From contig NZ_SJPY01000010.1 in the NCBI RefSeq assembly GCF_007860185.1, forward strand, positions 62,001-126,000: a stretch of 64,000 nucleotides of DNA. Reading direction: 5' to 3'. The notes beneath the pieces are model-generated. The model was not told the DNA's origin. It did no database searches and worked only from the letters and a program-made list of their open reading frames with translations. Positions within the stretch are counted from its first letter, which is position 1; each line of letters starts with the position of its first letter. Made by a program: the position numbers and the translations under genes. Source of the DNA: Novipirellula aureliae (GTDB lineage: Bacteria; Planctomycetota; Planctomycetia; Pirellulales; Pirellulaceae). Below, one piece after another: positions 27,560-37,140 of this stretch.

Positions 27560-28603
27560 ATGCCGCTACAAATTCACGCTTACAGCACGTTACGGATGCC
27601 CATCGCCCCGGACTTCCCCTGCCGATCGCTTCACCAGGAACATCGTTTGGATGCGCATCTGCCCCCCTCTCTTCAAGAATTGATGAATCGGGTGATGGAG
27701 GGTGGCAACCGAGAAATGACGCAGTCGCTGTATGCTGTGATGAGACATATTGAACGAGTCCATCATCATTACAGGTTCGAGATTGCCGAAGCGGAATTGC
27801 AGCAAATATCCAAGTGGGCATGGGAAAGCAATTCGATTCTGGTTTACCCTGATCGGTCGGTACGTGATCCCGCGGGGCACCGATTGGTGGATACGGAAAC
27901 AGGTTTGCCCGACGAACATGCCAAGATCCCTTTTCCGGTCGATGCTCGCGAGCGGAAATTGGTCAGCGAGCAAACGCTACGCAATCGCTTAATCGATACC
28001 CCTGAATCGTTGCCTCCGGTGATCAGTGAGCTGGAGGTTGAGTTTCGTGATGCGGATGAAGTGGCGTGGCGTTGCTTAGCACTTTTCATGGTTGCGGTGC
28101 GAGCAGAATCGTTGTCCGCCGGAAAGCCGATTCCGATTGGCAAACTACGTGAAAAATCGCCGATGGCCTTTGAAGCCCTCACCCCCAACGAAATCGAATT
28201 TTTAAACACGGACCATCCCGACCAGCAAAGCGTCGTCAACTTTCTATGGCGTTATGAAGCGTTGTTTACTCTTCAATGGGCACTTGGAATGCACGCACAC
28301 ATGCCGTTCCCCGACGAGATTTGTGATGTACCCAAAGTTGCCGAGTTACAAATCGCCCAGCCAAACCGATTGCAGGTCGCCGAGGCGGAGCTGCGTCAAG
28401 GATCAAGCCATGCAAGCCGAGAGCTTTTAGATGCCGTGGACATGAACTATCGGATGCTATGGGCGGCTCGCAATGCGAAAGTTCACGATCAAACGCCGCC
28501 ATCCGGGATCGATGGGGGCGTGATTAGCGAACGGCAACATGCTCTTAATTGGATCATCCAATTCGAGAATGCCGATTGGGATGATGTCGATATCCCGTCC
28601 TAA
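27560..28603 (+). CDS. DUF4272-domain protein
   Basis: The protein of 347 residues contains the DUF4272 pattern in its middle and C-terminal half: a conserved EVAWRCLALFMVAVRAE, then FLNTDHPDQQSVVNFLWRYE and ALFTLQWALGMHAHMPFPDE, and a final DMNYRMLWAARNA and ISERQHALNWI. The domain has no known function. The N-terminal third is unassigned. The frame is open to a TTG at 27545, but ATG 27560 (MPLQIHAYST) is preferred. No signal peptide, so cytoplasmic. Confidence 0.82.
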   Translation: MPLQIHAYSTLRMPIAPDFPCRSLHQEHRLDAHLPPSLQELMNRVMEGGNREMTQSLYAVMRHIERVHHHYRFEIAEAELQQISKWAWESNSILVYPDRSVRDPAGHRLVDTETGLPDEHAKIPFPVDARERKLVSEQTLRNRLIDTPESLPPVISELEVEFRDADEVAWRCLALFMVAVRAESLSAGKPIPIGKLREKSPMAFEALTPNEIEFLNTDHPDQQSVVNFLWRYEALFTLQWALGMHAHMPFPDEICDVPKVAELQIAQPNRLQVAEAELRQGSSHASRELLDAVDMNYRMLWAARNAKVHDQTPPSGIDGGVISERQHALNWIIQFENADWDDVDIPS

Positions 28604-28703
28604 GAGCTTCAAAATTCAAGGCGGCTTCGTCGCAATGTCGCTGCGAAAAACATCAAACGCAGCGATGATGGATGAAGAACGGAATTCATTTCGTTCTACT
28701 CGG

Positions 28704-30749
28704 CTAAATACTTTCACCCAAATAGACGTTCACAGGTAAGCGTTCGTATTGGCAAAACCCGAAACGAGGGTTGAGGACAGGGTTCAATTCATCGGTTTGA
28801 AACATCTCGACAATCTCGTCGATCGATTTCGGTTTGCTGTACAAATATCCTTGGCCGTGATCGCAATCCAAGTCTCGTAGTTGTTTTAATTGGCGAGTTG
28901 TTTCAATGCCTTCCGCGATCACTCGGGTACCCAGATTATGTGCCAATGTGATGATGGCATGGATAATCGACTCGTAGTCGTCGCCTGGTTCCATCGTGGA
29001 AACAAACGAACGATCAATTTTCAGAACGTCAATGGGAAAACGATGCAAACAACTTAGCGACGAGTGCCCTGTGCCGAAATCGTCCATATGAATCTGCACG
29101 CCCAGTTGGCTGATTTTGTATAGTTTGTCTGCGATTTCTTCAGGGCTTTCCATGATCAACGACTCGGTGATTTCCAGGTTCAGTTGACTTGCTGGAATTC
29201 GTTCGGTTTCGAGCACATCGACGAGAATGTCTACGAAATCAGAATCCGCGATCTGCCGTTTCGAAACATTGACACTGATTGGAATGGGTAGGCCAAAGCA
29301 TTTCGATCCATTCATTTGGCGGATCGTACGGCAGGCTTCTTCGAGGATCCAACGTCCGATTGGAACAATCAAACCGGTTTCTTCCGCAACGGGAATGAAG
29401 TCGACTGGACTAATGAGTCCTTTGACGGGATGTTCCCACCGCACCAGTGATTCGAGTGCACGCAGGTTTCCGGTGCGAAGATCGAAGATCGGTTGATAGA
29501 CGAGCCGAAGTCCTCCTTCGGCGAGAACGCTCCGCAATGACTCTTCCAATTCCAATCGTTTGGACATCGACGCGTGCATGGCATGGTCAAAGACGGCAAT
29601 GCAGTGCTTGCCGCTAGCCTTCGCTCGGTACATCGCCAAATCGGCATTCCGCATCAACTCTTCAGGGGTCGATGCGACCTCGCTACAATAGGCGATCCCG
29701 ATACTCGCCCCGAGCGACAATTCATGTTCGAGAACGTGATAGACTTGGCAAAGTGCGAATCTTATCTCTTCCGCAAAAAGCAGGATGTCGTTTTCGCTGT
29801 TTTGGTTGACCAGGTAGACAACAAACTCATCCCCCCCAAGACGGGCAACGACGCTTTCAAGCGAGGCGATTGTGCTTGGATTGTTTGATGACAAAGAATC
29901 CAAGCAGCTTTGGACCGAAGCGTCCTGGTTGATCCGATCGACCGCTGCCTGCAATCGCTGTGCAACTTGAACTAACAATGCATCTCCAACCGCGTGCCCC
30001 AAGCTATCGTTGATGACTTTGAAATTATCAAGATCCAAGAACACGAGTGCGGCTACCGAATCCGCTTTACTGTGTTCTAAATGGAAGCACTCGGTAAGCT
30101 TCTGTTTCAAGAAGTCCCGGTTGGGAAGTTTGGTCAATTGGTCGTGAGTCGCGGCATGCTGCAGTTCCGTTTCTATCGACACACGGTTGCCGATTTCAAT
30201 TTGCAATTGGTCGTTGGCGTCGCGAAGCCGTTCGATTTGAATGCGACTTTCCATGAGGGCGCGACGTTTCTGAGTCATCGCCACCGTGAGTTGTAAAACA
30301 TCCTCGTCAACAAACGGTTTCTTCAAGAGGAGTAGGTTATCGACAAATCCAAAACGTTCAATCACGTCGGACCAGGAATACTCGCCATCTACAGGACACA
30401 AGATCACCTGCAACGTCGGATCGATTTCCCAAAGTCGTTCGACCGTTTCGATACCGCTGATCCCAGGTGGCATTTCCGAATCAACAAAAGCCACTTCAAA
30501 GGGGTCGCCTGCTAAGAGAGCTTGCTTGGCGAGAGCGATAGCTTGCTCACCTTGTAGTGCGTGGCAAAGTTCAAAGCGTTGTTGTGGTGAGGCAGTGATA
30601 TAATCCACTTCTGAATCATGGACAATGTCATCGGTCAACGAATTTGCCGCCTTTAACACGGTCAAGATGTTTTGATACGAATCGAGAACGATCTGTTGGT
30701 CATCGACCAACAGAACTCGGCACGGTTCGAACGAATCAAGACAACGCAT
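28704..30749 (-). CDS. Receiver-GGDEF-EAL response regulator for cyclic-di-GMP
   Basis: The protein of 681 residues joins three domains. A receiver (about 10-155) has VLLVDDQQ (Asp16, Asp17), the phospho-acceptor in FVDSEMPPG (Asp90) and LLKKPF. A coiled-coil linker follows. A GGDEF domain (about 200-390) has an intact LGGDEF (305-309) and an insertion of about 25 residues before it; no RxxD inhibitory site is seen. An EAL domain (about 405-660) has ESL in place of EAL (433-435) and intact DDFGTG (556-561). Both cyclase and phosphodiesterase activities look possible. No histidine kinase is adjacent. Confidence 0.93.
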   Translation of the reverse strand: MRCLDSFEPCRVLLVDDQQIVLDSYQNILTVLKAANSLTDDIVHDSEVDYITASPQQRFELCHALQGEQAIALAKQALLAGDPFEVAFVDSEMPPGISGIETVERLWEIDPTLQVILCPVDGEYSWSDVIERFGFVDNLLLLKKPFVDEDVLQLTVAMTQKRRALMESRIQIERLRDANDQLQIEIGNRVSIETELQHAATHDQLTKLPNRDFLKQKLTECFHLEHSKADSVAALVFLDLDNFKVINDSLGHAVGDALLVQVAQRLQAAVDRINQDASVQSCLDSLSSNNPSTIASLESVVARLGGDEFVVYLVNQNSENDILLFAEEIRFALCQVYHVLEHELSLGASIGIAYCSEVASTPEELMRNADLAMYRAKASGKHCIAVFDHAMHASMSKRLELEESLRSVLAEGGLRLVYQPIFDLRTGNLRALESLVRWEHPVKGLISPVDFIPVAEETGLIVPIGRWILEEACRTIRQMNGSKCFGLPIPISVNVSKRQIADSDFVDILVDVLETERIPASQLNLEITESLIMESPEEIADKLYKISQLGVQIHMDDFGTGHSSLSCLHRFPIDVLKIDRSFVSTMEPGDDYESIIHAIITLAHNLGTRVIAEGIETTRQLKQLRDLDCDHGQGYLYSKPKSIDEIVEMFQTDELNPVLNPRFGFCQYERLPVNVYLGESI

Positions 30750-31140
30750 CTAAATCACCCTTTTTTTCGGTTTGACCTAAACGACAGGCAACACAACCCG
30801 CTAATACGCAGGCGGATGTTGGCTGTGACAAATCGATCAAACACACTATATTTACCCCGTTTCAGTCAACTGCCCCATGACACATTGGTCGAATGAATTG
30901 AAAAAACGATGTGGTTGACTCAAGAAGACTAGGTTGTGCAAAAGCATCGGCGCACTGATTTGCACACCCGGACGCTCACAATTTGTTATTTCCAGCCGGT
31001 GCAATTGGTACATTCATTCGGACGGCCCCGATAGATAGCTATCCGGGGGGGAATTCGACGTTTCTCGGAAACGATGCCCAGCCTTTCACCTATTCTTCTA
31101 TCCTCGTTCTTCTACTCTCGCAGAGACAAAAGCCCAGCGG
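30750..31140. promoter_or_regulatory. Divergent intergenic region between the c-di-GMP gene and tgt
   Basis: The region must hold promoters for both genes. An imperfect palindrome CCCGATAGATAGCTATCCGG lies at 31027-31046, about 95 bp upstream of the tgt start; it could be an operator or a hairpin in the tgt leader. No gene is seen. Confidence 0.35.
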
Positions 31141-32280
31141 ATGAGTCATTTCCAGTACAACATTCATCATCAAGACCCGGCGACCGCGGCTCGCCGAGGC
31201 GTTTTTACAACCCCCCACGGCCGCGTCCAAACGCCAGGGTTTATGCCGGTCGGCACACAAGCCACGGTGAAGGGATTGACGATTGATCAGGTTGCTGCGA
31301 CCGGAGCGGAGATGATCTTGGGCAACACCTATCACTTAGCACTCCGTCCGGGGCATGAAACCGTGCGACGGCTTGGCGGGCTACATGGGATGACCCTTTG
31401 GCAAGGCCCGATTTTGACCGACAGTGGTGGGTTTCAGATTTTCAGTTTAGAAGGGATCCGAGAAGTTAGTGAACAACAGGCAACGTTTCGCAGCCATATC
31501 GATGGGGCTATCATTCAACTAACGCCTGAACATAGCATTGAAATTCAAGAGTCACTCGGTAGCGATGTCGCAATGGTTTTGGATCATGTGGTCGCCTTGC
31601 CTGCCGAACCGGATGCGGTCGTTGATGCCATGGAACGCTCGATTCGCTGGGCCAAGCGATGTTTGAATGCGGCGACACGCGACGACCAAGCTCGCTTTGC
31701 GATCGTGCAAGGCGGTTTGGACGCCAAACTTCGTGCCGAGTGTGCAACCGAACTTTCAAGCCTGGCTTTTGAAGGCTTTGCAATTGGTGGATTGAGTGTC
31801 GGTGAGCCGCCCGAGGAAATGTACCGGATCACTGCTGCAACCTGCCCTCATTTGCCAACCGACAAGCCCCGCTACCTTATGGGCGTTGGCACCCCGATCG
31901 ATTTGCTCGAAAATATTGCCCGCGGTATCGATTTGTTTGATTGCGTGATGCCGACGAGGAATGGACGAAATGCGATGGCCTTTACCGATCGTGGGCAGAT
32001 AAAGATCCGAAATGCGGTTCATCGCGAGGACACGCGTCCGCTCGACCCCGATTGCCACTGTGTGGCCTGCCGACATAGCCGAGGCTATCTACGTCATTTG
32101 TTTATCGCCAAGGAAATGCTCGGGCCGATTTTGTTGTCAATCCACAACTTGACCTATTATCAACGGATCATGGCCGAAGCGCGGGCCGCGATCGAGCTGG
32201 GGCGTTTTTCGGAGTATGTTGCAAAGAAGAAAAAAGGTTGGCTGTCTCAACCCACCACAAACGCGGAAACTCGCGGATAA
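31141..32280 (+). CDS. tgt: tRNA-guanine transglycosylase
   Basis: The 379-residue protein exchanges guanine-34 for preQ1 in tRNAs with GUN anticodons, the first tRNA-bound step of queuosine formation. It has [19 protein letters not shown] near the start, the active-site [12 protein letters not shown] (Asp94), VQGG, the nucleophile region [18 protein letters not shown] (Asp264), and the zinc site C305-x-C307-x2-C310 with His335. Length and motif spacing match bacterial Tgt closely. The start follows a divergent promoter region. Other queuosine genes are not in the window. Confidence 0.97.
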   Translation: MSHFQYNIHHQDPATAARRGVFTTPHGRVQTPGFMPVGTQATVKGLTIDQVAATGAEMILGNTYHLALRPGHETVRRLGGLHGMTLWQGPILTDSGGFQIFSLEGIREVSEQQATFRSHIDGAIIQLTPEHSIEIQESLGSDVAMVLDHVVALPAEPDAVVDAMERSIRWAKRCLNAATRDDQARFAIVQGGLDAKLRAECATELSSLAFEGFAIGGLSVGEPPEEMYRITAATCPHLPTDKPRYLMGVGTPIDLLENIARGIDLFDCVMPTRNGRNAMAFTDRGQIKIRNAVHREDTRPLDPDCHCVACRHSRGYLRHLFIAKEMLGPILLSIHNLTYYQRIMAEARAAIELGRFSEYVAKKKKGWLSQPTTNAETRG

Positions 32281-32588
32281 CTTGGATCACATTCCTCCAT
32301 AATCTTTCCGTGATACGTTGCCCCGGTTTCATCGCAAGGCTTCCCGACCCGACGCTGTAGGCAACTTGATGTTCCAATCGACCGATTCGATCCACTCGCT
32401 TAGCTATTGAGAACAATCGACTTCCAACACTTTCGTATCGGTGGGTCGAATGCAAGTCCGCATTCTCGTTCTTGAATCTCTAATGCTTTTAGACACGTCA
32501 TGGGTTGGCGATCGGGACGATGGCTAGTGAGTGCTTCAAGGACATCGGCAACCGTAATCACGGTCATTCACCAAGCAGAGAGCGAATC
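32281..32588. other. Convergent gap between tgt and the Calx-beta/dockerin gene
   Basis: The 308-bp stretch between the two 3' ends has no gene. No strong terminator hairpin with a T-run was found. Confidence 0.4.
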
Positions 32589-35528
32589 CTATCGGCCTAC
32601 CAAATCGGTTTGAATCGTCCATTCGCCGAGCTCCGCCATGATCGAGTCAACATGCTCCCATTCCGATGGCTGGTTCGTATCGTGTTGTCCTTGATATATC
32701 GCATCCAAAGAAGCCTGCTCGATTTCGTCGATGTTCGCCTGCGATCGAAGGTTGGATTCAACCGTATTTTCTCCTTCTCCGGTTCCTTCTCTGGTTCCTT
32801 CTCTGGCACGATCGTACAAAGTTGAGCTTAATTGCAATCCAGGTGATTCTGTGGAGAGGTCGTCGCTCTGAACCGCTTCGTTTTGCCCCCAATCGTTTGA
32901 CGCCGCGGCAACCTCGCTCAATTGATTGATAACCAACAATGCATCGAACGGCGTAATCGATCCGTCACCGTTGACGTCGTAAGCACGGGTTGAATCCGCA
33001 GCCAATTCTCCGTCTGCGACGCTCGCGTCTCGGTCACGGTTTAAATGGTTCACGATAAGTAGCGCATCAAGCGGTGTCGTTTCTCCATTGCCATCAACAT
33101 CGGTTGGGAACGCAACGGTGCGAAGTCCCGTATCAGGTTCGACTTGTGCTTGCGAAACACCTTCTTCGATCGGCAGGGTGTCGGTAATCGTGATCGTGGT
33201 TGACGGTGTCTCGCCAGCGGTCGCGTCGATCGATTCTGCGATCGAGATAACAACGGATTCGCTTGACTCGGTCATCGAGTCGTCGTTTGCCAGCAGCACG
33301 ATTTGGCCCGTGGTTTCGCCTGGCATAAAGACGATTTCCGAGGGCATGGTGAAATAATCACGTCCGTTGATCGCGCCGCCACTTTCGGGAACTCCGTTTA
33401 CCCCTGGGATGCTTAGCGAGTACGGAACGCGAACCACATAGTCTCTTGGGTAAGCTAGCGTCGCTGCAATGACAATTTCATTTGCCCGCTGAGTAAACTG
33501 GTTGCCAAGCTCGGGCATGAGAATTACCTCTTCGGAAATCGAATCGGTTGGATGATGGAAGGTGATCACCGGTGGTGGATCATCGTTGTCTTCGATCGTA
33601 ACGGTTTGCGACGTCACATCTCCCAAATCGGCACCGTTTGGAATCCCCAAGGAAACGGTCAACTGTTCGTCCATTTCATGCTCTCGATCATCCGCGATAT
33701 ACACTCGAAAATACCGCTCGGTTTCACCATATTCAAAGCGAACTTGGTTCATCAAGCTGGCATAATCCAAGTCGTAGGTCATCGTTCCTGAGATTGAAAA
33801 CGGGACCGTAATGATCTCGCTACGCGGTTCAGACAATTCGGCCTTAAACACAACGAACCGAGCATCTTCGCCAACTCGGTCGGTGACCGTTGACAACGTC
33901 ATCTTAGGAGGTGGAAGAACGTCATTGTTTCGAATGGTAATCGTTTCCGTTGAAATGGCTCCCAGTGTCGCTCCTGACGGAAGCCCCAGTGCGATCGATA
34001 CCGTCTCGTCATTCTCAACGAACTCATCATCGACAACATTGATCACAATGTTTGCCGACGTCGTGCCAGGTTCAAAGGTCAATGGCGATGCAGAAATCGT
34101 GTAGTCGGATCCACTCGAAGCCGTTCCACCGATCGTATACGGAACGGTAATCGTTTTGTCGCTCTGAGATGACAGGACGACTCGAATCGAGAGAGACCCG
34201 GCGGACTCGTCAATGGTCCATTCGGGGACCGTAAAGCCAACCTCCGGTGCCGGTGTTTGATCATCGTCAATGATCGCCACCACTTCTCGAATCGCTGTGC
34301 CTAATTCAGCACCCGTCGGTGCATCGAGACGCACGATGATCGTTTCGTTTGTTTCAAGAATCAAATCATCGACACTCGCTAGGGAAATCTCTGCGGTTGT
34401 CGCACCCGCAGGAATGACGACAAGCGAAAGGGGATCTATCGAATAATCCACGCCGTCACCCGTTGCCGAACCCGCAATGGAGTAGGGAACGGAAACATCG
34501 ACTTCGGCAACTCTTGACAAGGACACGATGAGAGTTGTCGCACCACCATCTTCCGCAATACTCTCATCAAGCGTGCTGAGCGAAACAAGTGGCAAATCGC
34601 TATCGTCGTCAACGATCGTGGTCGTACTAACACTTTCGGCACCGACGGAGGCGTTCGCTGGATTGCCAAGCGCAACAACGACGGTTTCATCTTCCTCTAC
34701 GACAAAATCGTTCGTGATGGTAATCACAATCTCGGCTGACGTTTCGCCCGCTGGAATGACCAAAGGGCTTGCTGGGACGACAAAGTCACTGGTTAAAGTT
34801 GCCGTACCGCCGATCGAGTAGGGGACGACGATCGCTTCATCCGAAGACTTCGACAAAGAGACATTGACGATAAACGACCCGTCCGCTTCGGTAACACTTT
34901 GCTCAACGGGCGATGCGGTCACGATCGCTTGATCAGGATCGACCACCCTCAAAACGATGGTTCCGTAGTCAGTGATCGGCAAACGAGCACCGTTAGAATC
35001 GACCAACTGGGTTGCTCGAGGATCCAAGGCATTGAAGTCAAGTGTTAAACGATAATCGCCTGCGACCGCAGGCACGGTCACGTCAAACGTGCCAACGGAG
35101 GTCGCAGAGCCGATTGCAACGCCACTATCGGACTCGCTGTCGGGGACAGACTCGACACCCCCGCCAACCACATAATCGCCTTGAGTCGATTCGAGGACCC
35201 CATCAAAAACATCCGTAAAAACTTCAGACCCGGAGTAGTTGGCCAAAATCAGGTCATTGGAACTATTGCCAAAATTCAAAACAAATGCGCGAATAGGATT
35301 CTCGGCGTTCTCGATCGAGGCGACAAAGCGGACGGTCGATTCCGCCGCAACCGAGACGACGTTCAGGCCATTTTCTTGGAACGATGCCCCCGTCGATGGC
35401 AATAGGCTCATCGCGGCCAAGAGTCTGCGATCTTCGAGTTGCTCGAATCGAGGCCGAGTCACTTGGGGTTGGGTGCGACGGCGACTGGAACGACGGGGGC
35501 GTTGGAAACGTTTCGTCAGGCGGGGCAT
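32589..35528 (-). CDS. Large extracellular Calx-beta repeat protein with C-terminal dockerin
   Basis: The protein of about 979 residues begins with a very basic leader and FEQLEDRRLLA, the surface-protein leader typical of planctomycetes. A cohesin-like region (about 30-200) comes next. At least five Calx-beta repeats of about 105 residues follow, each with a VPYSIGGTA-like strand and ending in TTTIVDDD or similar. Near the C-terminus are two dockerin-like calcium loops, DVDGNGETTPLDALLIVNHL and DVNGDGSITPFDALLVINQL, then an acidic tail with a short GTREGTGEGE repeat. ATG 35528 has GAGGA upstream. It is probably a calcium-binding surface or adhesion protein. Confidence 0.92.
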   Translation of the reverse strand: MPRLTKRFQRPRRSSRRRTQPQVTRPRFEQLEDRRLLAAMSLLPSTGASFQENGLNVVSVAAESTVRFVASIENAENPIRAFVLNFGNSSNDLILANYSGSEVFTDVFDGVLESTQGDYVVGGGVESVPDSESDSGVAIGSATSVGTFDVTVPAVAGDYRLTLDFNALDPRATQLVDSNGARLPITDYGTIVLRVVDPDQAIVTASPVEQSVTEADGSFIVNVSLSKSSDEAIVVPYSIGGTATLTSDFVVPASPLVIPAGETSAEIVITITNDFVVEEDETVVVALGNPANASVGAESVSTTTIVDDDSDLPLVSLSTLDESIAEDGGATTLIVSLSRVAEVDVSVPYSIAGSATGDGVDYSIDPLSLVVIPAGATTAEISLASVDDLILETNETIIVRLDAPTGAELGTAIREVVAIIDDDQTPAPEVGFTVPEWTIDESAGSLSIRVVLSSQSDKTITVPYTIGGTASSGSDYTISASPLTFEPGTTSANIVINVVDDEFVENDETVSIALGLPSGATLGAISTETITIRNNDVLPPPKMTLSTVTDRVGEDARFVVFKAELSEPRSEIITVPFSISGTMTYDLDYASLMNQVRFEYGETERYFRVYIADDREHEMDEQLTVSLGIPNGADLGDVTSQTVTIEDNDDPPPVITFHHPTDSISEEVILMPELGNQFTQRANEIVIAATLAYPRDYVVRVPYSLSIPGVNGVPESGGAINGRDYFTMPSEIVFMPGETTGQIVLLANDDSMTESSESVVISIAESIDATAGETPSTTITITDTLPIEEGVSQAQVEPDTGLRTVAFPTDVDGNGETTPLDALLIVNHLNRDRDASVADGELAADSTRAYDVNGDGSITPFDALLVINQLSEVAAASNDWGQNEAVQSDDLSTESPGLQLSSTLYDRAREGTREGTGEGENTVESNLRSQANIDEIEQASLDAIYQGQHDTNQPSEWEHVDSIMAELGEWTIQTDLVGR

Positions 35529-35671
35529 AAAGAAGATCCTCGGCAAACAAGCAAAACAAGGCAAATAGGAGAAACAGACAAAAGGGAGAGAATGTGCTGA
35601 TTCTAACTCGCTGAAGGGGCAGAATCTAGGCTCTGTGTGAAAACGCGACGATGTTCGTTGCTGTCGTCGCG

Positions 35672-35717
35672 GAACTTATCAAGAAAAGAAGTTATCAAGA
35701 AAGAAGTTATCAAGAAA
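35672..35717. repeat. Three tandem copies of a 15-bp sequence
   Basis: GAAGTTATCAAGAAA occurs as a slightly variant first copy (35672-35687) and two perfect copies (35688-35702, 35703-35717) upstream of the AcpH-like gene. It is a short A-rich direct repeat with no visible hairpin. Confidence 0.75.
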
Positions 35718-35748
35718 TTCGGTTCTCGCCAGCAAAGGCTCTCAGCGG

Positions 35749-35771
35749 GCGAAAGTCTTGGCGACTTTCGC
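35749..35771. repeat. 9-bp-stem hairpin repeat, copy 2
   Basis: GCGAAAGTC-TTGGC-GACTTTCGC is the partner of the hairpin at 1471-1493. One base pair is swapped in both arms, so the pairing is conserved while the sequence is not. Confidence 0.75.
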
Positions 35772-35844
35772 TACGTTTTGGGCGAAAGCGTTGAACCGAA
35801 TCAGTGTCATCGAATGTTCTGTCTGATTACAGTAGACTTCGGCC

Positions 35845-36522
35845 ATGAATTTTTTATGCCATGCAATACCGTATTTGGACTTGGAAGACCCTTTTGTCAT
35901 TGCGGGCACAGCAGTCCCCGATTGGCTAAGCGTGGTGGACCGCAAAATTCGTGCTCGCCGCCGGCGTGCCGAGCTGTTTCTGCGCGACGACGACCCGAAA
36001 GTAGGCGGGGTCGCGAGAGGGATTGTGGCACACGTTCACGATGATCAATGGTTTCATTCGACCAGGGCGTTCGCGGAAACCAATATGATGTTTGCAGTCC
36101 AATTGCGTGATTTGCTGCCAGGTGACGCCGGTTTTCGGCCGACGTTTGTTGGCCATATTGTGACCGAAATGCTGCTCGATGGACTATGGATCGAAGATGA
36201 TCCCGCGATTGCCGACCGCTACTATCAAATGCTTGGCGACGTTCCCTCGGAACAGATCCAACACGCTTTGAACCTGATTACAGGCAAACCGACTGAGAAT
36301 TTAGCGAAGGTGGTCGATCGGTTCATTGAAATTCGGTTTCTCGATGACTATCTCGACAATACAAAATTACTTCATCGATTGAATCAGGTCATGAACCGGG
36401 TCAAGTTAGCACCGCTTCCCGACTCGCTCCTTGAATGGCTGGTGGACGCCAGAGCTTTCGTACGGCAGCGGCGACCAGAGCTGCTAACCCCAACCGATGG
36501 GGTATCCCCGTTTCGATTTTAG
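35845..36522 (+). CDS. Conserved protein resembling ACP phosphodiesterase (AcpH-like)
   Basis: The 225-residue, mostly helical protein starts MNFLCHAIPYLDLEDPFVIA followed by GTAVPDWLSV, which resembles the opening of AcpH-type acyl-carrier-protein phosphodiesterases (MNFLAH, then a GN-like turn and Asp). HVHDDQWFHSTRAF corresponds to the second conserved helix with its His and Asp residues, and VGHIVTEMLLDGL to the third. The match is by pattern only and the similarity is distant, so another metal-dependent helical hydrolase is possible. It precedes a receiver-like gene on the same strand by 50 bp. Confidence 0.68.
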   Translation: MNFLCHAIPYLDLEDPFVIAGTAVPDWLSVVDRKIRARRRRAELFLRDDDPKVGGVARGIVAHVHDDQWFHSTRAFAETNMMFAVQLRDLLPGDAGFRPTFVGHIVTEMLLDGLWIEDDPAIADRYYQMLGDVPSEQIQHALNLITGKPTENLAKVVDRFIEIRFLDDYLDNTKLLHRLNQVMNRVKLAPLPDSLLEWLVDARAFVRQRRPELLTPTDGVSPFRF

Positions 36523-36571
36523 GCATGTTCGTTTTGAATGTGTTCTCAGCGACGATTTACAATGGAAAGAC

Positions 36572-36931
36572 ATGACCGAAGCCAATTCACCTAGCGTTGT
36601 TTTTTTGTCAGGCGACTTAATGTTTGCGTCGCGGGTTCGCGGCGCGGCCGAACAGTCCGGTTACCAATTCCGGTTTGGGGCTTCTTTACCCGAGGGAGAT
36701 CTTTCTTCGGTAAAATTCGTGATTGTCGACCTGGCAACCCGTAGCAAATTGATTCCTACAATCGTCTCGGAGGTTGTCAACCGGTGCGGAGGAGCAAGAC
36801 TGATCGCCTACGCGCCTCACGTCCAAATGGACCGAATAAAAGCAGCTCGCGAAGCTGGCGTCCCGGTCGTGTTAACGCGTGGCCAATTGGATGGATCGCT
36901 TGGAACACTTTTTAGCGATTTGCCCAAATAG
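36572..36931 (+). CDS. CheY-like receiver-domain protein, degenerate
   Basis: The 119-residue protein has the alternating strand-helix layout of a receiver: PSVVFLSGDLMFASRVRGAA, VKFVIVDLATRS, GGARLIAYAPHV and AREAGVPVVLTRGQL. The strand-3 Asp is present in VIVDLA, but the acidic pair at the end of strand 1 is missing (SGD in its place), so normal magnesium-dependent phosphorylation is doubtful. ATG 36572 follows GGAAAG. It may act as a protein-interaction module. Confidence 0.7.
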   Translation: MTEANSPSVVFLSGDLMFASRVRGAAEQSGYQFRFGASLPEGDLSSVKFVIVDLATRSKLIPTIVSEVVNRCGGARLIAYAPHVQMDRIKAAREAGVPVVLTRGQLDGSLGTLFSDLPK

Positions 36932-37140
36932 ATTTGCCCAAATAACCGAGTGGTGCGTCAAGATCTCGTTTTAGGTTCGTGGATCTTGTTTAAGATCCTG
37001 ACGCGGAGGCGGTTTCGCAAGAACCACAACCGAACGACTTGGCATGCCATGGAAACATTGACTACAATTTTGATTGTTAATCCTCGCCGTTTCTCGATCC
37101 CCCTCCCTCCCCTCCATGCAAGACTAGGATTCCAAAAACC
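36932..37140. other. Short intergenic region with one hairpin of the GGATCTTG family
   Basis: Near 36979-36996, GTGGATCTTGTTTAAGATCC forms a hairpin like the units of the tandem array at 58391-58586. No gene is present. Confidence 0.55.
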
